A stretch of 64,000 bases of DNA from an uncultured Bacteroidota bacterium (GTDB taxonomy: Bacteria > Bacteroidota > Bacteroidia > Bacteroidales > F082). The translations under genes were made by a program, and so were the position numbers. Below the pieces are notes generated by a model that was given only the letters and a program-made list of their open reading frames with translations, was not told where the DNA came from and ran no database searches. Location: the NCBI GenBank assembly GCA_900542475.1, contig UQNO01000001.1, forward strand, positions 62,001-126,000. The letters run 5' to 3'. This document shows, one piece after another, positions 61,264 through 64,000 of this stretch (positions are counted from its first letter, which is position 1; every line of letters begins with the position of its first letter).

Positions 61264-63492
61264 ATGAAGTTTATAATAGCACTATTAGTAATCTTACTTA
61301 TTGTCAGATGGAATAAAATAAACACGGCATCTAAATGTATTGTCCTGTTAATCATATTGTTTTCGTATTCATACCAGACGACTTGTCAGGCCAATCTCGA
61401 CATAGTGCCGAAACCTAATATGATAAAAGTCGAAAAAGAGCAAGGTTTTAAATTAGACAGACGCACCATCATCGTTAATGATAATGATGATAATAGATTC
61501 AATGCGGAATTTCTGCAAGCCCATCTCAAGAAACAATTTAAAAAAGACAGATTTAAAATACGCCCGACACGCCGGCATTCAAACAATATTCTTATTAAAT
61601 TGACAGATACTATTGAAAATGCGGAAGCCTATAATCTTATAATTGACAAAGACAATATCAGGATTATAGCAGGCTCGACAGCCGGTGTGTTCTATGGTAT
61701 TCAGACCTTGATACAGATGTTGCCAACGGAGACACGCCGCGCGGTTAAAATACCGACGATGTGCATCTACGACGCTCCGCGGTTCGCCTACAGAGGCATG
61801 CATTTAGATGTGTCAAGGACATTTCAGAACACCGATTACATCTATAAGTTTATTGACGCTTTGGCTTATTATAAAATCAATAATTTCCATTGGCATCTGA
61901 CCGACGACCAGGGGTGGAGAGTCGAGATCAAGAAATATCCCAAACTCACGGAGTTAGGAGCTTGGAGAGGCCCTCGCGAGGTGTTGAAACCGGCTTACGC
62001 CTCTGGAATGGAAAGAAATGGCGGTTATTATACACAGGAAGAGATTAAATCAATAGTAAAATATGCAGCCGACAGAAACATCAACATTATTCCGGAGATT
62101 GACTTGCCGGGACACAGCAAGGCGGTGGCGGCGACATATCCCGAGATTTTATGCGAGACACAATCGAAACACTACAGCGTTCAGTGGGAGTCGAATAATG
62201 TGTGGTGCGTCGGGCGAGAAGAGAACTATGCCATGTTGGAAGACATAATCTCGGAGATGGCTGAACTTTTCCCGTCGAAGATTTTCCATGTCGGCGGCGA
62301 CGAGGTGAACAAGGATTCGTGGAAAGAATGTCCGATTTGCTCCCGTATAGACGAGCCCCAGAATTATTTTATGAGACGACTTGAGAAGATTCTCGCGAAA
62401 CACGGCAGAACCATGGGCGGCTGGGACGAGATTATCGATGGTGGCGAGTTGATGCCCGAGACTGTTGTTTATGCGTGGGCGAGCCTGGAAAGAGGCATTA
62501 AATCGGTGAAAGAAGGTCACCCGACAGTGATGCAGATAGCACCATACATGTATTTCGACATGAAACAAAGTGAGGACGAGCGTGGCTTGAAGTGGGCGGG
62601 CATAAGCTCGCTTGAAAACACTTATGGTTTCGACCCCATTGGAAGTTTTGAATTGACCGAAGAAGAGAAGAAAATGGTGTTGGGCCCTCAAGGCGGCTGC
62701 TGGGCAGAATGTTTGGGCGTGAAAGACTTTGTTGACTATCAAGTCTTCCCGAAACTCCTGGCACTGTCTGAAATCGGATGGTGTAGCGAAAAACGCAACT
62801 ATGACGACTTTAAAAACAGACTCTTCGCTTCGCAATATGAACGACTTTATAATATGGATTTCAAGTTCAGAATCGCACCTCCTGAAGTCGTTTACAAAGA
62901 CGGGAAAGTGACGGCCGTGAGCGAAAACGAGGTCTTGACAATCAGATATACCGAAGACGGAACAGCCCCGACAGTGAAATCAAAGAAATACAACAAACCC
63001 ATCAAGACAGACACTCCCGAGAAATACAGGTTCGCGACGTTTTACAAAGACCGTTCGAGTATCGCAAGAGGAGCAATGAATGTGGAACTGCATCGTTATT
63101 TGAAGCCGAAGACCTCCGTGGAGTCGAACATTCCGTTTTTCGATGACATTAACAGCCTTGTGGACTATGACTTGAACACCTATTGTTTCACCGCACGCGA
63201 GATTAACGACGGAGATTATATCATGTTTACCTTCGAGGAGCCCGTTGAGTGCCAGTCGATAGAAATGTGCACCGGGTATTACACCCTGGCGGTTTACGGT
63301 GTCTTGAACGGCTATATGGAGTATTCCTGCGATGGTGAGAACTACCACAGAGGCAGTCGATTTGAATATGACGCCATCGACGGCTACAAGGCCTGCTGTC
63401 GCCCCGACAAACCGGTCAGGTCGGTACGTGTCGTCATAGACGACATCAGCGAACACGAGGTGACGGTTATTCAGGATTTACGCATCGAATAG
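61264..63492 (+). CDS. Beta-N-acetylhexosaminidase, GH20
   Basis: 742 residues from ATG 61264 (61240 is an alternative). Odd N-terminus: two hydrophobic stretches, FIIALLVILLIV and IVLLIILFSYSYQTTCQA, with a short basic link; it is either a membrane anchor plus signal or a mis-extended start. Next come the GH20b domain (~50-170) and the catalytic barrel with the Asp346-Glu347 pair in HVGGDEVNKDSW, plus FAYRGMHLDVSRTF, HWHLTDDQGWRVEIKKYP and EIDLPGHSKAV. A small beta domain (TIRYTEDGTAPTVKSKKYNK) and a discoidin-like C-terminal domain (about 630-742) follow. Removes terminal GlcNAc/GalNAc from glycans outside the cytoplasm. No type IX sorting domain at the end. Confidence 0.93.
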   Translation: MKFIIALLVILLIVRWNKINTASKCIVLLIILFSYSYQTTCQANLDIVPKPNMIKVEKEQGFKLDRRTIIVNDNDDNRFNAEFLQAHLKKQFKKDRFKIRPTRRHSNNILIKLTDTIENAEAYNLIIDKDNIRIIAGSTAGVFYGIQTLIQMLPTETRRAVKIPTMCIYDAPRFAYRGMHLDVSRTFQNTDYIYKFIDALAYYKINNFHWHLTDDQGWRVEIKKYPKLTELGAWRGPREVLKPAYASGMERNGGYYTQEEIKSIVKYAADRNINIIPEIDLPGHSKAVAATYPEILCETQSKHYSVQWESNNVWCVGREENYAMLEDIISEMAELFPSKIFHVGGDEVNKDSWKECPICSRIDEPQNYFMRRLEKILAKHGRTMGGWDEIIDGGELMPETVVYAWASLERGIKSVKEGHPTVMQIAPYMYFDMKQSEDERGLKWAGISSLENTYGFDPIGSFELTEEEKKMVLGPQGGCWAECLGVKDFVDYQVFPKLLALSEIGWCSEKRNYDDFKNRLFASQYERLYNMDFKFRIAPPEVVYKDGKVTAVSENEVLTIRYTEDGTAPTVKSKKYNKPIKTDTPEKYRFATFYKDRSSIARGAMNVELHRYLKPKTSVESNIPFFDDINSLVDYDLNTYCFTAREINDGDYIMFTFEEPVECQSIEMCTGYYTLAVYGVLNGYMEYSCDGENYHRGSRFEYDAIDGYKACCRPDKPVRSVRVVIDDISEHEVTVIQDLRIE

Positions 63493-63503
63493 AAGGTCGA
63501 ATA

Positions 63504-63539
63504 AAAAAAGCGGAGACATTATGATATCTCCGCTTTTTT
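63504..63539. terminator. Bidirectional terminator between GH20 and gapA
   Basis: Perfect 13-bp stem AAAAAAGCGGAGA (63504-63516) and TCTCCGCTTTTTT (63527-63539), ten-base loop. Serves both converging genes. Confidence 0.92.
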
Positions 63540-63553
63540 CAACACGAATCCAA

Positions 63554-64000
63554 TTAGTATTTCATCATTTCGACAAGGTCAACCATTCTGTTGGAATAAC
63601 CCCATTCGTTATCGTACCACGACATTATTTTCACCATTTTGCCCATCACCATGGTGCTTTGCGCGTCGAATATTGACGAGTGCGGGTTGTGTATGATGTC
63701 AACGCTCACGATTTCGTCTTCGGTGTATTCAAGGACGCCTTTCATCGGGCCTTCGGCGGCTTCTTTCATTGCGGCGTTAATCTGCTCCTTGGTGGCTTCC
63801 GTCTTGAGTGTGCACACGAGGTCAACGAGAGAGCCTGTCGGGGTGGGGACGCGCACCGCTATGCCGTCGAGTTTGCCGTTGAGTTCAGGTATCACGATGC
63901 CGACAGCCTTTGCGGCTCCTGTCGTGGTTGGAATCTGCGACATGGCGGCTGAACGTGCGCGACGAAGGTCGCTGTGCGGACCGTCAAGGATAACCTGGTC
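63554..64000 (-). CDS. gapA: Glyceraldehyde-3-phosphate dehydrogenase, C-terminal part (5' end outside window)
   Basis: 148 codons plus stop; the frame is open to base 64000, so the NAD-binding domain and catalytic Cys lie outside. Visible parts are the catalytic-domain signatures: DGPHSDLRRARSAAM, NIPTTTGAAKAV-like SQIPTTTGAAKAV, NGKLDGIAVRVPTPTGSLVD, and the terminal WYDNEWGYSNRMVDLVEMM. Glycolytic and gluconeogenic enzyme oxidising glyceraldehyde-3-phosphate. The ATG at 63943 is internal. Shares a terminator with the GH20 gene. Confidence 0.97.
   Translation of the reverse strand, partial: DQVILDGPHSDLRRARSAAMSQIPTTTGAAKAVGIVIPELNGKLDGIAVRVPTPTGSLVDLVCTLKTEATKEQINAAMKEAAEGPMKGVLEYTEDEIVSVDIIHNPHSSIFDAQSTMVMGKMVKIMSWYDNEWGYSNRMVDLVEMMKY

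Overview
The window is a 64 kb piece of a chromosome from a member of the Bacteroidales (phylum Bacteroidota), probably an uncultured gut- or environment-type lineage. The evidence is the set of families present: DUF3244, DUF4293, DUF3078, DUF2279, the long form of NusB, the type IX secretion protein PorQ, a ~290-residue primary sigma factor, Rho with a long disordered N-terminus, and menaquinone genes. Many genes are also preceded by the Bacteroidota -7 box TAnnTTTG (often TATCTTTG), and Shine-Dalgarno sites are mostly weak or absent. There is no rRNA operon, CRISPR array, prophage or intact insertion sequence. Both ends cut genes: dnaE on the left and gapA on the right.

Layout. 1-1881: 3' end of dnaE. 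1914-6595: an accessory island, visibly AT-rich, holding a membrane-anchored TPR regulator-like lipoprotein, a DUF3244 gene broken by one base, a Cys-rich lipoprotein, a thioredoxin-like protein and a DUF1573 protein. 6737-11064: trxA, a DUF58 protein, and a reverse-strand pair (helix-hairpin-helix protein and outer-membrane barrel). 11157-16715: a forward run of DUF456, C69 peptidase, rarA, menaquinone genes menG and menA, and free-methionine sulfoxide reductase. 16720-20673 (reverse): Na/Pi symporter, XRE regulator, rho. 20814-25664: DUF4293, a TonB-like/DUF3078/phosphodiesterase operon, rlmB, rplS and trmD. 25681-26397: repeat pair, two tRNA-Leu genes, a terminator and a 178-bp imperfect palindrome. 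26400-32430 (reverse operon): TPR protein, DUF368, aroE, tex, barrel protein. 32739-34350: a GlmM-type phosphohexomutase and a small conserved protein. 34340-40044 (reverse operon): dapF, GNAT, mltG, phosphohexomutase, DUF2279, TPR lipoprotein, recR. 40184-44730: htrA, rpoD, yidC, aroK. 44713-51256: rlmD, a structured 470-bp intergenic region, nnrD, a decayed membrane-protein gene, parE. 51507-55794: EamA transporter, polysaccharide flippase, a GT2 enzyme fused to a truncated sugar transferase. 55839-61212: nusB, a repeat-rich spacer, porQ-recF-dciA-like, efp, lpxD. 61264-64000: GH20 hexosaminidase and gapA.

Most genes are housekeeping: replication and repair (dnaE, rarA, recF, recR, parE, DciA-like), translation and RNA modification (trmD, rplS, rlmB, rlmD, efp), transcription (rpoD, rho, nusB, tex), envelope building (lpxD, yidC, mltG, flippase, GT2, phosphohexomutases) and central metabolism (aroE, aroK, dapF, menaquinone).

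The unusual material is (1) the AT-rich Cys-rich lipoprotein/thioredoxin/DUF1573 cluster, (2) a dispersed repeat family (arms beginning GTCATTTCGA) with at least six sites, one of them read through in frame inside a protein, (3) a long palindrome next to the tRNA genes, (4) a long leader with mutually exclusive hairpins before nnrD, (5) a 54-bp minisatellite, and (6) two broken genes. Nothing here was searched against a database. Family names come from recognised motifs and should be read with the stated confidence.
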